A DNA stretch of 6,652 bases from Chloroflexota bacterium (lineage in GTDB: Bacteria; Chloroflexota; UBA6077), in the NCBI GenBank assembly GCA_021845945.1, contig JAJZRD010000211.1, forward strand, positions 1 through 6,652, in the 5' to 3' direction. The position numbers were made by a program, and so were the translations under genes. Below are positions 5,861 through 6,652 of the stretch, piece after piece (position 1 is the stretch's first letter; each line of letters begins with the position of its first letter). The notes below the pieces were generated by a model. That model was given only the letters and a program-made list of their open reading frames with translations, searched no databases and was not told the origin of the DNA.

Positions 5861-6652
5861 GTGTCTGAGAAGATCTGCATCATCAACGCTGGTGGCTGGG
5901 GGACCGCCCTGGCCGTGCTGCTCGCCGGTAAGGGCCACTCGGTGCGTCTGTGGGCCCGCCGGCCGGAGCTGGCCGAGCGGATCGCCATCACTCGAGAGAA
6001 CCCCGACTATCTGCCGGGGGTTCGGATCCCCGAGAGCGTTCGTCTCACGTCGGCGATGGAGGAGGCCGTGGAGGGGGCCGCGGTGGTGCTGGTTCCCGCC
6101 ATCTCCCGGTCGATGAGGGAGCTATCGGCCCGGCTGGCGCCGCTGGTGTCTCCGGATCAGATGGTGGCCAGCGGCAGCAAGGGGCTGGAGCTGGAGACCC
6201 TCCAGAGGGGGACCGAACTGCTGGAGGAGGCGCTGGGTCCCGTCCACCGGGGTCGCGTGGCGGCCATCTCGGGCCCGAACCACGCCGAGGAGGTGAGCCG
6301 GGGCATCCCCACCGCGACCGTCGTAGCCTGCAGGGACCGGGAGGTGGCGCGGCGGCTCCAATCCCTGCTGTCCACCCGCAGCTTCCGGGTCTACACCAAC
6401 CCCGACGTGGTCGGGGTGGAGCTGTGCGGCGCCGCGAAGAACGTGGTGGCGCTGGCGGCCGGCATGTCCGACGGGCTGGGCTACGGGGACAACACCAAGG
6501 CGTCGCTGATCACTCGCAGCTTGGCGGAGATCGGCCGGCTGGTGGTGGAGATGGGGGGCGAGCCTTCGACGGTGGCCGGGTTGGCCGGCATCGGCGACCT
6601 GATAGCCACCTGCACCAGCCGTCACAGTCGGAATCGGGCGGCGGGAGAGGCC
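5861..6652 (+). CDS. gpsA: NAD(P)-dependent glycerol-3-phosphate dehydrogenase (C-terminus beyond window)
   Basis: The first 264 residues of an enzyme usually about 330-340 long, which reduces dihydroxyacetone phosphate to sn-glycerol 3-phosphate for phospholipid synthesis in the cytosol. The N-terminal Rossmann domain opens with INAGGWGTALAVLLA (8-22) and continues with SGSKGLE (104-110) and ISGPNHAEEVSRGIPTATVVA (136-156, a substrate/cofactor segment). The helical catalytic domain starts near 185 with GAAKNVVALAAG (190-201; K193 fits the catalytic lysine), then GDNTKASLITRSLAEIGRL and GLAGIGDLIATCTSRHSRNR. Start: GTG 5861, the only usual start codon after the in-frame stop at 5834; GGGTGG (5848-5853) is a modest ribosome binding site at 7 nt. 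Oddity: the usual G-x-G-x-x-G motif reads N-A-G-G-W-G, with Asn9 at the first glycine. It diverges from plsY, the next enzyme in the pathway. Confidence 0.95.
   Translation, partial: MSEKICIINAGGWGTALAVLLAGKGHSVRLWARRPELAERIAITRENPDYLPGVRIPESVRLTSAMEEAVEGAAVVLVPAISRSMRELSARLAPLVSPDQMVASGSKGLELETLQRGTELLEEALGPVHRGRVAAISGPNHAEEVSRGIPTATVVACRDREVARRLQSLLSTRSFRVYTNPDVVGVELCGAAKNVVALAAGMSDGLGYGDNTKASLITRSLAEIGRLVVEMGGEPSTVAGLAGIGDLIATCTSRHSRNRAAGEA

Overview
The window is high-GC bacterial DNA (roughly two thirds G+C by eye) from an ordinary chromosomal region. Its core is a complete FMN-riboswitch-controlled riboflavin operon, ribD-ribE-ribBA-ribH, all on the plus strand. The gene order matches the classic Bacillus-type rib operon. 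The high GC, the GTG/TTG starts, the Bacillus-like operon order, the PlsY motif variant (GSKRTGATN) and the CCCTCTCCC-type dispersed palindromes fit a Chloroflexota-like or other high-GC lineage. That assignment is an inference; no rRNA or marker gene here settles it.

Layout: (1) 1-698, minus: an IclR-family regulator cut off at its C-terminus by the window edge, with its own sigma70-type promoter at 739-768. (2) 699-1121: an intergenic stretch of about 420 bp with no recognisable gene and one strong GC-rich inverted repeat. (3) 1122-1439: rib promoter (TTGACA-N18-TATACT), FMN aptamer (about 1173-1317), intrinsic terminator (1330-1370) and a second GC hairpin just before the ribD ribosome binding site. 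(4) 1440-5100: ribD, ribE, ribBA and ribH. The ribD-ribE gap holds two identical 28-bp palindromic repeats; the other junctions are tight (12-bp gap, then a 17-bp overlap). (5) 5133-5747, minus: plsY, convergent with ribH. (6) 5861-6652, plus: gpsA, divergent from plsY and cut off at its C-terminus.

The rib genes together take GTP and ribulose 5-phosphate to riboflavin. RibBA supplies both precursors, RibD performs the deaminase and reductase steps, RibH makes 6,7-dimethyl-8-ribityllumazine, and RibE dismutates it to riboflavin. The pyrimidine phosphatase and the flavokinase/FAD synthetase are not here. FMN should close the circuit by favouring termination ahead of ribD. The plsY-gpsA pair belongs to phospholipid synthesis: GpsA makes sn-glycerol 3-phosphate and PlsY acylates it.

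I do not see an unknown multi-gene system. The points most worth a second look are a His-to-Gln change at a metal-site position in RibBA, the twin repeats inside the operon transcript, a plausible antiterminator pairing in the riboswitch, the replaced first glycine of the GpsA nucleotide-binding motif, and the divergent plsY/gpsA arrangement.
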